Origin: an uncultured Bacteroidales bacterium
GTDB lineage: Bacteria > Bacteroidota > Bacteroidia > Bacteroidales > Bacteroidaceae
DNA length: 64,000 nucleotides
Assembly (NCBI GenBank): GCA_902786925.1
Contig: CADAEK010000007.1
Location: forward strand, 50,826-114,825
Reading direction: 5' to 3'
Shown here: one piece after another, positions 26,518-36,707 of the stretch
Layout of the letters: the number at the start of each line of letters is the position of its first letter
How positions within the stretch are numbered: position 1 is the stretch's first letter
Made by a program: the position numbers and the translations under genes
The notes under the pieces: model-generated
What the model was told of the DNA's origin: nothing
Seen by the model: only the letters and a program-made list of their open reading frames with translations
Database searches by the model: none

Positions 26518-26865
26518 CTATTTCTTATCTCTCAGTACGGTGTCTCCATTCTCGCCCGTACGGATGCTCCATGTATCTATCATGTCGCTCACGAATATGC
26601 GGCCGTCACCGATTTCTCCAGTGTGCGCCACCTCCAATATTACCCTTACAGTGGGCTCCACGAACTGATCGCGGCACACAATAGTAACGGCCACGCGCTC
26701 TATCACGTCGGTGGAGTACTGTACGCCACGATAGATTCTTTCTTCGCGGCTTTGTCCGATGCCATGCACATTGTGGTACTCGAACCAGTCAATGTCCGAA
26801 TTGAGCAAGGCTTCTTTCACCTCCTCAAACTTGGTCTTCCGGATGATTGCTTCAATCTTTTTCAT
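26518..26865 (-). CDS. Nitrogen regulatory P-II protein
   Basis: 115 residues starting MKKIEAIIRKTKFEEVKEAL, the conserved P-II N-terminus. The T-loop region is HGIGQSREERIYRGVQYSTD and keeps a Tyr at the site used for uridylylation in proteobacteria; whether it is modified here is unknown. The C-terminal part has GEIGDGRIFVSD and IRTGENGDTVLRD, the ATP-binding B and C loops. It is a signal protein for energy and 2-oxoglutarate that controls AmtB, encoded next. First gene of a P-II-amtB-torF unit with its own promoter. Confidence 0.93.
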   Translation of the reverse strand: MKKIEAIIRKTKFEEVKEALLNSDIDWFEYHNVHGIGQSREERIYRGVQYSTDVIERVAVTIVCRDQFVEPTVRVILEVAHTGEIGDGRIFVSDMIDTWSIRTGENGDTVLRDKK

Positions 26866-26932
26866 ACCTTAACTGTGTTTTAAATTGTGTCCTTAACTTG
26901 GTTTGTACGACCCATTGCAATGAATTCGGAGG

Positions 26933-26963
26933 CAAAGGTACGGCATTCTTAATTAATATGCAA
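26933..26963 (-). promoter_or_regulatory. Promoter of the P-II-amtB-torF unit
   Basis: Minus strand TTG (26961-26963), 20 bases, TACCTTTG (26933-26940). The region up to 27067 is very A/T-rich and separates this promoter from the divergent dapF promoter. Confidence 0.8.
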
Positions 26964-27067
26964 CATTTTGAAAGCAAAATATTAATTTTTTGTGACAAAT
27001 ATCAACATATTTGCATTGTTTAGTATAAAAAAGGTATCGTTTCCTTGTTTTGTATTTCAAAATGCCT

Positions 27068-27075
27068 TACCTTTG
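27068..27075 (+). promoter_or_regulatory. -7 element of the dapF-dapL-gltBD region
   Basis: TACCTTTG preceded by T (TTACCTTTGCAGCG) at 27068-27075, with TTTTG at 27047-27051 as a loose -33. It lies 50 bases before the dapF ATG and excludes the upstream in-frame ATG at 27050. Confidence 0.65.
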
Positions 27076-27124
27076 CAGCGTAATTAAGAAACAAAGTAAT
27101 CACAACACGAACAATACACACAAA

Positions 27125-27949
27125 ATGACACGCAAGATACATTTCACCAAGATGCACGGAGCGGGCAACGACTACATCTATGTAGACACATTATTATATA
27201 ATATAGAGGATCCGTCAGCCGCATCACGTGCATGGAGCGATCGCCACAAAGGCATCGGAGGAGACGGTCTGGTGCTGATTGGACGCGCAGACGAGAAGGA
27301 CAAGGCTGAGGCCGACTTCACCATGCGCATCTTCAACGCCGACGGCTCAGAAGCCATGATGTGCGGCAATGCCAGCCGGTGCGTCGGAAAGTATCTTTAT
27401 GACAACAAAATCACAACACAAACACAAATTCGTCTGCTCACCCTCTCTGGTGTCAAGGTGCTGGACTTGCATCTTGCGCCAGAAGGCGTGGTAGATTCCG
27501 TTACCGTTGACATGAACGAGCCTATACTGGAGAACAAAAAGCAATTCATCTCAGACAAAGGAATTTTGCCCGATGGCACATTCGTGTCAATGGGCAACCC
27601 CCATTACGTTATATTTGTGGACGACATCGAAGCGGTGAACGTTGCCGCTGAAGGTTCACGACTGGAACACCACCCTGCGTTTCCCGAGCGCTGCAATATC
27701 GAGTTTGCCGAAGTGCGTCCAGACGGCATCCGAGTGCGCGTTTGGGAGCGTGGTAGTGGCATCACAATGGCCTGCGGAACAGGTGCATGTGCGACAGCTG
27801 TAGCTGCTGCATTGACTGGCCGACAGCGTCGGTGTAGTCACATCATCATGGATGGCGGGAACCTGGACATTGAATGGCGAGAGACAGACAACCACGTGTA
27901 CATGACAGGTCCCGCCACATTCGTGTTTGAGGGTGATATCGAACTGTAA
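27125..27949 (+). CDS. dapF: Diaminopimelate epimerase
   Basis: Interconverts LL- and meso-diaminopimelate for lysine and peptidoglycan. 274 residues from the ATG at 27125 ([17 protein letters not shown]); the upstream frame lies before the promoter. The two catalytic Cys are in MCGNASRCV (near residue 80; usual form MCGNGxRC) and [12 protein letters not shown] (near residue 220). The Gly to Ala change in the first motif is mild. dapL follows 26 bases later, so the two act in sequence: DapL makes LL-DAP and DapF converts it. Confidence 0.95.
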   Translation: MTRKIHFTKMHGAGNDYIYVDTLLYNIEDPSAASRAWSDRHKGIGGDGLVLIGRADEKDKAEADFTMRIFNADGSEAMMCGNASRCVGKYLYDNKITTQTQIRLLTLSGVKVLDLHLAPEGVVDSVTVDMNEPILENKKQFISDKGILPDGTFVSMGNPHYVIFVDDIEAVNVAAEGSRLEHHPAFPERCNIEFAEVRPDGIRVRVWERGSGITMACGTGACATAVAAALTGRQRRCSHIIMDGGNLDIEWRETDNHVYMTGPATFVFEGDIEL

Positions 27950-27975
27950 AAAGACAATTGTAATTAGTAAATGAT

Positions 27976-29220
27976 ATGGCACATATCAATGAAGATTTTC
28001 TAAAACTGCCTGGTGCATATCTCTTTTCGGAGATAGCGCACAAGGTGAAAACATTTAAGGATGAGCATCCTGATGCAAATGTCATCAGTTTGGGCATTGG
28101 CGATGTAACCCAGCCTTTGGCTCCTGCTGTGGTAGAAGCCCTGCACAAGGCTGCGGACGAATTGGCAAGCGGAACTACTTTCCGAGGCTACGGTCCAGAA
28201 CGCGGATATGACTTCCTGCGCAAGGCCATTGTAGAGAACGACTTTATCGCCAGAGGTATCAACCTGAGCGAAGACGAGATTTTCGTGAACGACGGCGCAA
28301 AGAGCGACACGGGCAATTTCCAGGAGTTGCTTGCCAAGGATGTACGCATAGCCGTAACAGACCCCATCTATCCTGTTTATATTGACTCCAATGTGATGGG
28401 AGGTCGCACAGGCGTGTTGGGCAGCAACGGGCACTGGTCTAATGTGGTCTATCTGCCATGCAGCGCTGAGAATGGCTTTGCACCCGCACTGCCGGAAGAG
28501 AAGGTGGATGTCATCTACTTGTGCTACCCCAACAATCCAACAGGCACGACCCTCACACGAAAAGAACTACAAAAGTGGGTAGAATATGCATTGAAACATG
28601 ATGCGCTGATTCTTTACGACGCTGCCTATGAGGCATATATTCAGAACGATGATATTCCTCATAGCATCTATGAGATTGAAGGCGCACAGCGAGTAGCGGT
28701 GGAGTTCCACAGTTTCTCTAAAACAGCAGGATTTACAGGTGTGCGATGCGGTTACACGGTAGTGCCACGCGGAGTGGCCGCCAAAACAGAGAAGGGCGAC
28801 CGCATCACACTGAATCCTTTATGGAACCGCCGCCAATCAACTAAATTCAACGGAACAAGCTACTTAAGCCAGCGTGCGGCTGAAGCCATCTATACGCCTG
28901 AAGGTAAAAAGCAGATCAAGGCCACTATCAACTACTACATGGAGAATGCCAGACAGATGCGCGAGGCGCTGACCGGCATGGGCTTCGAGGTGTATGGCGG
29001 CACTGACGCCCCTTACCTGTGGGTACGCACTCCAAAGGGAACCACCTCTTGGGAGTTCTTTGACAAGATGCTCCACAAAGCACAGGTGGTATGCACTCCC
29101 GGCGTGGGCTTTGGTCCAGCAGGCGAAGGGTATGTACGCTTGACCGCATTTGGTCAGCACGAAGCCACTGCAGAGGCTTTGAAAAGAATCGAGAAATTAG
29201 CCAAGCACAAAGAAAACTGA
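27976..29220 (+). CDS. dapL: LL-diaminopimelate aminotransferase
   Basis: PLP enzyme converting tetrahydrodipicolinate directly to LL-diaminopimelate with glutamate as amino donor, bypassing the succinylase branch. 414 residues beginning MAHINEDFLKLPGAYLFSEI. The family segments LGIGDVTQPL, FRGYGPERGY and YPNNPTGT are present, with the PLP lysine in FHSFSKTAGFTG. Length is normal. Its need for glutamate fits the gltB-gltD genes that start 19 bases later on the same strand. Confidence 0.93.
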   Translation: MAHINEDFLKLPGAYLFSEIAHKVKTFKDEHPDANVISLGIGDVTQPLAPAVVEALHKAADELASGTTFRGYGPERGYDFLRKAIVENDFIARGINLSEDEIFVNDGAKSDTGNFQELLAKDVRIAVTDPIYPVYIDSNVMGGRTGVLGSNGHWSNVVYLPCSAENGFAPALPEEKVDVIYLCYPNNPTGTTLTRKELQKWVEYALKHDALILYDAAYEAYIQNDDIPHSIYEIEGAQRVAVEFHSFSKTAGFTGVRCGYTVVPRGVAAKTEKGDRITLNPLWNRRQSTKFNGTSYLSQRAAEAIYTPEGKKQIKATINYYMENARQMREALTGMGFEVYGGTDAPYLWVRTPKGTTSWEFFDKMLHKAQVVCTPGVGFGPAGEGYVRLTAFGQHEATAEALKRIEKLAKHKEN

Positions 29221-29239
29221 AAAATCAAAGGATAACAAC

Positions 29240-32200
29240 ATGGAACAGCAAGGGTTATACAATGAAGCCTACGAGCACGATGCCTGTGGTGTCGGCATGG
29301 TAGTGAACATTCATGGCGGCAAAAGCCATGAGTTGGTGGACAACGCGCTGAAAGTGCTGGAGAACATGGAGCACCGAGGAGCCGAAACACGCGACAAGAC
29401 CGGCGACGGTGCTGGCATCATGGTACAGATTCCACATGAATTTATTCTGCTGCAGGGCATCCCTGTACCAGAAAAGGGACGATACGGAACGGGATTGGTG
29501 TTCTTACCCAAGGACAACAAAGCCCAAGAGAACATCTTGAGCGTGATGATCGAAGAGATTGAACGCGAAGGACTCACACTGATGCACATGAGGACAGTGC
29601 CAACATGCCCAGATGTATTGGGTGTGGGTGCACGGGAAGTGGAACCTGACATCAAGCAGATTTTTGTAACAGGTGTAAGCGAAGGACAGGCGGACGTGTT
29701 TGACCGCCTATTATATAAGGTAAGAAAAAGAATAGAGAACCGAATCACGGACGAGGATTTCTACATCTGCTCACTGAACAGCAAGAATATCATTTATAAG
29801 GGTATGCTGACAAGTGGGCAATTGCGCCGTTACTTCCCCGACCTGTCAAGCCCATACTTTACAAGCGGTTTGGCATTAGTGCACTCACGCTTCTCTACCA
29901 ACACGTTCCCCAAATGGAAATTGGCACAGCCATTCCGCCTGTTGGCACACAACGGAGAAATTAACACCATCCGTGGCAACAGGGGCTGGATGAAGGCTCG
30001 TGAAAGCGTGCTGAGCAGCGAAGCATTGGGCGACATCAAGGACATCCGCCCTATCGTGCAGGAAGGCATGAGCGACTCGGCCAGCTTAGACAACGTGTTT
30101 GAGTTCTTGATGATGAGTGGACTGAGCCTGCCTCAGGCGATGGCAATTCTGGTGCCAGAGAGCTTCAACGATAAGAACCCTATCAGTGAAGATTTGAAGG
30201 CATTCTACGAATATCACTCTATCCTGATGGAGCCATGGGACGGTCCTGCCGCTCTGCTGTTCAGCGATGGTCGCTTTGCCGGCGGTATGCTGGACAGAAA
30301 CGGTTTGCGCCCCAGCCGTTACACCATCACCAAACAGGGCATGATGGTAGTAGCCTCAGAAGTGGGCGTGATGGATTTCGAACCAAACGACGTGGTGAGC
30401 AAGGGACGTTTGCAGCCCGGCAAGATTCTTCTCATTGACACACAGGAGGGCAAGATTTATTATGATGGCGAAATCAAGGAGAAGCTTGCGAAAGCACACC
30501 CATATCGCGAATGGCTCTCTACGAACCGCATCCAACTGGAGAAGCTGAAGAGCGGACGCCACGTAGAGAACTCGGTGGAGAACTATGAGCGAAAGCTCAT
30601 CAACTTCGGTTTCGGCCAGGAGGACATCGACAAAACCGTGGTGCCCATGGCCACAGCAGGACAGGAGCCTGTAGCAGCGATGGGTAACGACACACCTCTG
30701 GCTGTCATCAGCGACCGTCCACAGGTATTCTTCAACTATTTCCGCCAGCAATTTGCTCAAGTAACAAACCCTGCCATTGACCCCATCCGTGAGGAATTGG
30801 TGATGAGCCTGACGGAGTACATTGGTGCTGTGGGCACGAACATCTTGACTCCTGACGCATCGAACTGCAAGATGGTGCGGTTGCCACAACCTGTGCTGAC
30901 AAACGCACAATTGGACATTCTGTGCAACATCCGCTATAAGGGCTTCAATACGAAGAAACTGCCAATGCTTTTCGATATTGACAAAGGGGCGAGCGGACTG
31001 CGCCAAGCTATTGAGAACCTCTGCAAGGAGGCTGAGGCAAGCGTGGACGAGGGAGTGAACTACATCATCCTGTCGGACCGAGACATTGACGAAAAGCGTG
31101 CCGCCATTCCAAGCCTGTTGGCTGTGAGTGCGGTGCATCATTACCTCATCAGCGTGCAGAAGCGCGTGCAGACGGCGCTGATTGTAGAGAGCGGTGAGAT
31201 TCGCGAAGTGATGCATGCGGCTTTGCTCTTGGGATATGGAGCAAGTGCTATCTGCCCATACATGACATTCGCTGTACTGGACGACCTGGTGAAGAAGCAT
31301 AAGATTCAGGAGGACTATGCCACAGCTGAGGCACACTACATCAAGGCAGTGGATAAGGGTCTGAAGAAAATCATGTCCAAGATGGGTATCTCAACCATAC
31401 GCTCTTACCGTGGAGCAAAGATATTCGAGAGCATCGGACTGGGCGAAGACTTGCTGAGGAGATACTTCGGAACGGAGGTAAGCACTATCGGCGGTATCGG
31501 ACTGAAGGATATTGCACGCGATGCTATCCGTCTGCACGAAGAGGCATTCAGACCAGCCGAAATCAACGAGTTCCTGCCGAACAACGGACAGTTCTCTTAC
31601 CGTAAGGACGGCATTCTTCACGCTTGGAATCCTGATACGATTGCCAACCTTCAGATTGCCACAAGACTGGGGTCTTACAAGAAGTTCCAAGAGTGGGAGA
31701 AACTGGTTGACGAGAAAGAAAAGCCTATCTTCATCCGTGACTTCTTCGGATGGAAGAAAGCAACAACTCCAACTCCTATCGACGAGGTGGAACCTGTAGA
31801 GAGCATTGTGAAGCACTTTGTGACGGGTGCCATGAGTTTTGGAGCGCTGAGCATTGAAGCACATGAGGCGTTGGCTCTAGCAATGAACAAGTTGGGAGCA
31901 CGCAGTAACACGGGAGAAGGCGGCGAGGACAATGCCCGCTACCATTCGGACGTGGATGGCGTATCGCTCAGCAGTAAGACGAAACAGATTGCCAGTGGAC
32001 GCTTTGGCGTGACTGCTGAGTATCTGGTAAATGCAGAGGAAATTCAGATTAAGGTGGCACAGGGAGCAAAGCCTGGTGAAGGCGGCCAGCTTCCAGGATT
32101 TAAGGTAAACAAGATTATTGCCAAGACGCGTAACGCTATCCCTGGCATTAGCCTCATCTCTCCCCCACCTCACCACGACATCTACAGTATTGAGGACCTG

Positions 32201-33724
32201 GCGCAACTCATTTTTGACCTGAAGAACATTAACCCAACGGCAGCCGTCAGTGTGAAGTTGGTGGCAGAAAGTGGTGTGGGTACCATTGCTGCCGGTGTGG
32301 CGAAGGCAAAAGCCGACCTTATTGTCATCAGCGGAGCAGAAGGTGGTACAGGTGCGAGTCCTGCCAGCAGCATGCGCTTTGCAGGTATCAGTCCTGAGAT
32401 AGGCTTGGCCGAGACACAGCAGACACTGGTGCTGAATGGATTGCGAAACCAAGTGCGCCTGCAGACTGACGGACAGCTGAAGACAGCGAAGGACGTAGTA
32501 CTGATGGCAATGCTGGGAGCTGACGAGTTCTCATTCGGAACATTACCTCTCATTGTATTGGGCTGCGTGATGATGCGTAAGTGTAATACAAACACCTGCC
32601 CTGTCGGTGTGGCAACACAGGACGAGCGACTGAGAGAGCGGTTCCGTGGAAAGGCAGACTATGTAGTCAACTTCTTTACATTTATTGCCCAGCAAGTACG
32701 CGAGTACCTTGCAGAAATAGGAGTACATGGACTGAAAGACATCATTGGCCACACAGAACTGATTGAGGTGAAAACAGATCACGCCACAGACAAGCAGAAG
32801 ACCATAGACTTCGGCAGATTGCTCCATAAGCCCAATACAGACAAAGCTCTCTATTGGGACCGCGGACAGTTCACCAAGGTTACAGGCGTCAAAGATGAAG
32901 ATATCATCGTTGCTGCACAAAAAGCTATAGATAACCAAGAGGAAGTGACACTTGATTACGCAATCAAGAATACGGACCGTGCCGTGGGAACCATGCTGTC
33001 AGGTGTCATCGCCAAGAAATATGGCGAGGCAGGATTGCCGGACGGAAGCATTTGTCTAAAGTTCAAAGGCTCTGCAGGCCAATCGTTTGGCGCCTTTGCC
33101 GTAAAAGGACTGGATATCCGCCTGGAGGGCGAGGCCAACGACTACTTTGGAAAAGGACTCTCTGGAGGACGCATCAGTATTCTGCCACCTGTGCGTAGAA
33201 GTGCAGACTTTGTTGCCGAAGACAATATTATCGCCGGCAACACGGGCCTGTATGGCGCCACCAGCGGAGAGCTGTACGTGAATGGACGTGTAGGCGAACG
33301 TTTTGCTGTGCGCAATTCCGGCGCTATTGCTGTAGTGGAAGGCGCTGGCGACCACTGTTGTGAGTATATGACAGGAGGACGCGTAGTAGTACTCGGCAAG
33401 ACAGGAAGAAACTTCGCTGCAGGTATGAGCGGCGGTGTGGCCTACGTATACGACAAAGAACACACGTTCGATTACTTCTGCAATATGGACATGGTGGAAC
33501 TTAGCCTCGTAGAGGACACAGTGAGCCGCAAGGAACTTCTTGAACTCATCCGCCAACACTACCTCCATACAGGCAGCGCCCTCGCTGGACGAATGCTCGA
33601 CGACTGGAATCACTACATTGAGGACTTCATCCAAGTGGTGCCTATCGAATACAAGCGCGTCTTGCAGGAGGAGCAGATGGCTAAATTGCAGCAGAAGATT
33701 GCCGACATGCAGCGTGACTATTAA
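29240..33724 (+). CDS. gltB: Glutamate synthase, large subunit
   Basis: Transfers the amide of glutamine to 2-oxoglutarate, giving two glutamates. 1494 residues. A class II glutaminase domain has nucleophile C16 after a short propeptide (EHDACGVGM). Central and FMN-binding synthase domains follow, with GGTGASPASSMRFAGI. The 3Fe-4S ligands are in CVMMRKCNTNTCPVGVATQ at about residue 1110. The C-terminal GXGXG beta-helix ends the protein (KGLSGGRISILPP, ATSGELYVNG). Complete. gltD follows; the 36-base gap is a heptamer array, so the two subunits are surely coexpressed. Confidence 0.96.
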   Translation: MEQQGLYNEAYEHDACGVGMVVNIHGGKSHELVDNALKVLENMEHRGAETRDKTGDGAGIMVQIPHEFILLQGIPVPEKGRYGTGLVFLPKDNKAQENILSVMIEEIEREGLTLMHMRTVPTCPDVLGVGAREVEPDIKQIFVTGVSEGQADVFDRLLYKVRKRIENRITDEDFYICSLNSKNIIYKGMLTSGQLRRYFPDLSSPYFTSGLALVHSRFSTNTFPKWKLAQPFRLLAHNGEINTIRGNRGWMKARESVLSSEALGDIKDIRPIVQEGMSDSASLDNVFEFLMMSGLSLPQAMAILVPESFNDKNPISEDLKAFYEYHSILMEPWDGPAALLFSDGRFAGGMLDRNGLRPSRYTITKQGMMVVASEVGVMDFEPNDVVSKGRLQPGKILLIDTQEGKIYYDGEIKEKLAKAHPYREWLSTNRIQLEKLKSGRHVENSVENYERKLINFGFGQEDIDKTVVPMATAGQEPVAAMGNDTPLAVISDRPQVFFNYFRQQFAQVTNPAIDPIREELVMSLTEYIGAVGTNILTPDASNCKMVRLPQPVLTNAQLDILCNIRYKGFNTKKLPMLFDIDKGASGLRQAIENLCKEAEASVDEGVNYIILSDRDIDEKRAAIPSLLAVSAVHHYLISVQKRVQTALIVESGEIREVMHAALLLGYGASAICPYMTFAVLDDLVKKHKIQEDYATAEAHYIKAVDKGLKKIMSKMGISTIRSYRGAKIFESIGLGEDLLRRYFGTEVSTIGGIGLKDIARDAIRLHEEAFRPAEINEFLPNNGQFSYRKDGILHAWNPDTIANLQIATRLGSYKKFQEWEKLVDEKEKPIFIRDFFGWKKATTPTPIDEVEPVESIVKHFVTGAMSFGALSIEAHEALALAMNKLGARSNTGEGGEDNARYHSDVDGVSLSSKTKQIASGRFGVTAEYLVNAEEIQIKVAQGAKPGEGGQLPGFKVNKIIAKTRNAIPGISLISPPPHHDIYSIEDLAQLIFDLKNINPTAAVSVKLVAESGVGTIAAGVAKAKADLIVISGAEGGTGASPASSMRFAGISPEIGLAETQQTLVLNGLRNQVRLQTDGQLKTAKDVVLMAMLGADEFSFGTLPLIVLGCVMMRKCNTNTCPVGVATQDERLRERFRGKADYVVNFFTFIAQQVREYLAEIGVHGLKDIIGHTELIEVKTDHATDKQKTIDFGRLLHKPNTDKALYWDRGQFTKVTGVKDEDIIVAAQKAIDNQEEVTLDYAIKNTDRAVGTMLSGVIAKKYGEAGLPDGSICLKFKGSAGQSFGAFAVKGLDIRLEGEANDYFGKGLSGGRISILPPVRRSADFVAEDNIIAGNTGLYGATSGELYVNGRVGERFAVRNSGAIAVVEGAGDHCCEYMTGGRVVVLGKTGRNFAAGMSGGVAYVYDKEHTFDYFCNMDMVELSLVEDTVSRKELLELIRQHYLHTGSALAGRMLDDWNHYIEDFIQVVPIEYKRVLQEEQMAKLQQKIADMQRDY

Positions 33725-33755
33725 TTATCAATTGTCAATTATCAATTATCAATTG
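33721..33755. repeat. Heptamer tandem array forming the gltB/gltD gap
   Basis: Five units: TTAATTA, TCAATTG, TCAATTA, TCAATTA, TCAATTG, then CAATC and the gltD ATG at 33761. The gltB stop (33722-33724) is inside the first unit. Confidence 0.9.
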
Positions 33756-33760
33756 CAATC

Positions 33761-35128
33761 ATGGGAAATCCAAAAGCATTTCTTACCGTGCCTCGCAAAG
33801 AGGCTGGATACCGCCCCGTCAACGACCGCATTCATGACTTCGGCGAGGTGGAACAGACACTGAACAGCCGCGACCGACAGGAACAGGCTAGCCGCTGCAT
33901 GGACTGTGGTGTACCCTTCTGCCATTGGGCTTGTCCTCTGGGCAACAAAGACCCTGAATGGAACGACGCTCTCTATCGTGGAGAATGGGAAACCGCATAT
34001 AAGATACTGAAAAAAACTAACCCCTTCCCTGAATTCACAGGACGCATTTGCCCCGCCCTCTGCGAAAAGGCTTGCGTACTCTATCTCACAACAGGCGATG
34101 CAGTGACCAACCGTGAGAATGAATGTGCCATTGCTGAAAGAGCCTATCTGGAAGGCTATGTCACGATTGAACACCCTGAAAGAAACGGAAAAAAGGTGGC
34201 AGTCATTGGCAGTGGTCCCGCAGGACTCGCTGCCGCCAACTCTCTCAACTACATGGGCTATGAAGTCACTGTTTTTGAGAAGAACGAGGCAGCAGGTGGA
34301 CTCCTTCGCTACGGCATCCCTAATTTCAAACTGAACAAACAAATCATTGACCGTCGCATTGGGGTAATGGAGCAAGAAGGCGTGAAGTTTGTATATGGCG
34401 TGGAGCTTGACCCTGCTCATCTAGACAAGCTGAAGGAACTGAACGAAGGAGGGAAACCTTTCAATGCCATCGTCGTGGCGACCGGCACTCCTACAGCACG
34501 TGACATGAAGGCTCCTGGCCGCGAACTGAAAGGCGTCCACCTTGCTTTGGAACTACTGGGGCAGCAGAACAGAGTGCTGGCAGGCATGGAGTTCACAAAA
34601 GAAGAACGCGTGACAGCCAAGGGTAAGAACGTGCTTGTCATTGGCGGTGGCGACACTGGCTCTGACTGCATTGGAACGGCCCACCGCCAAGGTGCCAAGA
34701 GCGTGACACAGATTGAAATTATGCCAAAGCCACCTGTAGGGCACAATCCCAACACTCCGTGGCCTAATTGGCCCGTCATCCTCAAAACCACCTCTTCACA
34801 CGAGGAAGGCTGTACTCGCCGATGGAACATCAACACCCTTGAGTTCTTAGGCGAGGAAGGGCACGTCACAGGTGTACGTGTACAGCCTATTGACTGGAAA
34901 CCGAACCCTGAAGGAGGACGTCCTATCATGGTGGAAGCCGGCGAACCCGAGGTGATCAAAGCAGAGCTGGTGCTCCTCGCCATGGGATTCCTCAAGCCAG
35001 AGCATCCCGAATACCCCGAGAACGTGTTCGTCTGTGGCGATGCAGCCAATGGCGCCAGCCTTGTCGTTCGTGCCATCGCCAGCGGTAAGCAGATAGCCGA
35101 TCGTGTTCATGCGTATTTGCAAAAATAA
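33761..35128 (+). CDS. gltD: Glutamate synthase, small subunit
   Basis: Feeds electrons from NAD(P)H to the large subunit. 455 residues. N-terminal iron-sulfur ligands are in CMDCGVPFCHWACPLGN (from about residue 46) and CPALCEKACVL. The FAD dinucleotide fold is GSGPAGLAAANSL near residue 150 and the NAD(P)H fold is IGGGDTGSDC near residue 293. The C-terminal GDAANGASLVVRAIASGKQ is the usual FAD-contacting end. Complete and typical GltD. After the stop a weak 7-bp hairpin (35240-35260) could end the transcript. Confidence 0.96.
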   Translation: MGNPKAFLTVPRKEAGYRPVNDRIHDFGEVEQTLNSRDRQEQASRCMDCGVPFCHWACPLGNKDPEWNDALYRGEWETAYKILKKTNPFPEFTGRICPALCEKACVLYLTTGDAVTNRENECAIAERAYLEGYVTIEHPERNGKKVAVIGSGPAGLAAANSLNYMGYEVTVFEKNEAAGGLLRYGIPNFKLNKQIIDRRIGVMEQEGVKFVYGVELDPAHLDKLKELNEGGKPFNAIVVATGTPTARDMKAPGRELKGVHLALELLGQQNRVLAGMEFTKEERVTAKGKNVLVIGGGDTGSDCIGTAHRQGAKSVTQIEIMPKPPVGHNPNTPWPNWPVILKTTSSHEEGCTRRWNINTLEFLGEEGHVTGVRVQPIDWKPNPEGGRPIMVEAGEPEVIKAELVLLAMGFLKPEHPEYPENVFVCGDAANGASLVVRAIASGKQIADRVHAYLQK

Positions 35129-35239
35129 TGCATAATCAATCACCAAGGGAATAAAACAGAACCATTTAAGGTCTAAACACCTTATCGGCTCATACATTCT
35201 ATACCAACTTCATCCCCTCTTCTGCAAGCATTCAAGGCT

Positions 35240-35260
35240 AGCAAGAGAGGGGTTCTTGCT
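35240..35260 (+). terminator. Weak hairpin after gltD
   Basis: AGCAAGA pairs with TCTTGCT around a GAGGGGT loop, followed by TCTATAAT. Only 7 bp and no clear U-tract. Together with the element at 35335 it occupies the 386-base gap. Confidence 0.4.
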
Positions 35261-35334
35261 TCTATAATACACCATATTACAACCAAACAGTTACATTTTA
35301 GCCCTCAAAGCGATGATTATTGCATAAAAAAATA

Positions 35335-35342
35335 TAACTTTG
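35335..35342 (+). promoter_or_regulatory. -7 element of the porin gene with a long leader
   Basis: TAACTTTG at 35335-35342 followed by TGCATC. The ATG is at 35515, leaving a leader of about 165 bases with a small hairpin GACGAT/ATCGTC (about 35389-35404). No known riboswitch was recognised in it. Confidence 0.55.
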
Positions 35343-35514
35343 TGCATCAATTCACATCTTGGGAAATACATCAAAAAGCTACATTATTGACGATTGTAAT
35401 CGTCTCAGCCATCACTACCCCAAAGTTCACCTTACAAATATTAGGGCTCAAAGTGCGTGGCCACATTGCTGCTGAATTAATAGAATAATAACTACAAACA
35501 ACATACAAATCATC

Positions 35515-36648
35515 ATGAAAAGATTATTGACAATAACTTTCATTGCTATGGCATTGACGGTCAATGCACAGGAGAAATCGACGAAATGGTACGACAACAT
35601 CAAATTCAGCGGCTACGGCATGCTGCAGTATCAAGCATCGGACAAATACAGCAACGAGACCGTTACGAGGGAGGATGGGACAAAAGAGCGTGTGGCAGTA
35701 AAGGACCACGATAACGCATTCAACCTACGCCTGGCGCGCTTCATTCTTGACGGCAAGGTAAATGACTTTGATTGGCGAGTTCAAATACAAGGCACTAACG
35801 CCAAAGGGGCCGGAGAACCAACTGTACAGCTCGTAGACCTCTATACAGAATGGACGAAGCACAAGGAGTTTCGTGTTAAAGCAGGTCAATTCAAGCGCGC
35901 CTTCACGTTCGAGAACCCTATGAACCCGATCACTCAAGGATGGTATTCCTACGCCAACGCCATCAATGCCCTGTCAGGCTTTGGTGACCGAACTGGCGAG
36001 AAATCAAGCGGAGGCCGTGACATGGGCCTGCAGATACAAGGCGACCTTCTTCCCAACGCCAAAGGCCGCAGCCTGCTGCACTACCAAGTAGGTGTCTATA
36101 ACGGTGAAGGCATCAACACCAAAGAGAAGGATAACCGCAAGGACATCATCGGTGGCTTGTGGGTAATGCCCATCAAGGGGTTGCGCATCGGTGCCTTCGG
36201 ATGGACTGGTAGCCGCGGCGGAATGACAGATCCAAAGACGAACCAAACCATCAGCATCGAAAAGAATCGCTATGCCCTCTCTGCTGAATACAACCAGAAC
36301 GAGTACACCTTCCGTGCCGAATATCTGCACAGCCAAGGATGGGGAGCAGACAAAGCGGGAAGCACTACTATAGACTACTCGAAAGGCGACAAAGCAGATG
36401 GCTGGTATGTCTTGGGCATTGTTCCTGTCATCAAGAACAAGCTCCACGCCAAGGCTCGTTACCAAACATACCGAGACAACAAGGAGTGGAACCACGCCAA
36501 AACAATGTACGAAGTAGGAGCAAACTACTTCTTCCACAAGAATCTGCAGTTAAACATAGAATATGCACGTGTTAACGACCGCACCATCGTTAATCCAGAC
36601 AGGCACAGCTACAACTTCGTTGACATGCAGCTCGATTTCCGCTTCTAA
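35515..36648 (+). CDS. Outer-membrane porin, phosphate-selective porin O/P-like
   Basis: 377 residues. Signal peptide MKRLLTITFIAMALTVNAQ. The mature part is a beta-barrel of alternating strands beginning IKFSGYGMLQYQ, and it ends in Phe (FVDMQLDFRF), as outer-membrane barrels do for BAM recognition. The N-terminal layout with NLRLARFILDGKVNDFDWRVQ and AGQFKRAFTFENP resembles the OprO/OprP family. The ion it passes is not shown; the name refers to fold only. Read alone from an upstream promoter with a long leader; pepD follows 59 bases later. Confidence 0.8.
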   Translation: MKRLLTITFIAMALTVNAQEKSTKWYDNIKFSGYGMLQYQASDKYSNETVTREDGTKERVAVKDHDNAFNLRLARFILDGKVNDFDWRVQIQGTNAKGAGEPTVQLVDLYTEWTKHKEFRVKAGQFKRAFTFENPMNPITQGWYSYANAINALSGFGDRTGEKSSGGRDMGLQIQGDLLPNAKGRSLLHYQVGVYNGEGINTKEKDNRKDIIGGLWVMPIKGLRIGAFGWTGSRGGMTDPKTNQTISIEKNRYALSAEYNQNEYTFRAEYLHSQGWGADKAGSTTIDYSKGDKADGWYVLGIVPVIKNKLHAKARYQTYRDNKEWNHAKTMYEVGANYFFHKNLQLNIEYARVNDRTIVNPDRHSYNFVDMQLDFRF

Positions 36649-36707
36649 CTCAACCAGAGCAGGAATACAGCCCAATCATGACTTAGCCACCACAATAATA
36701 TATAATA

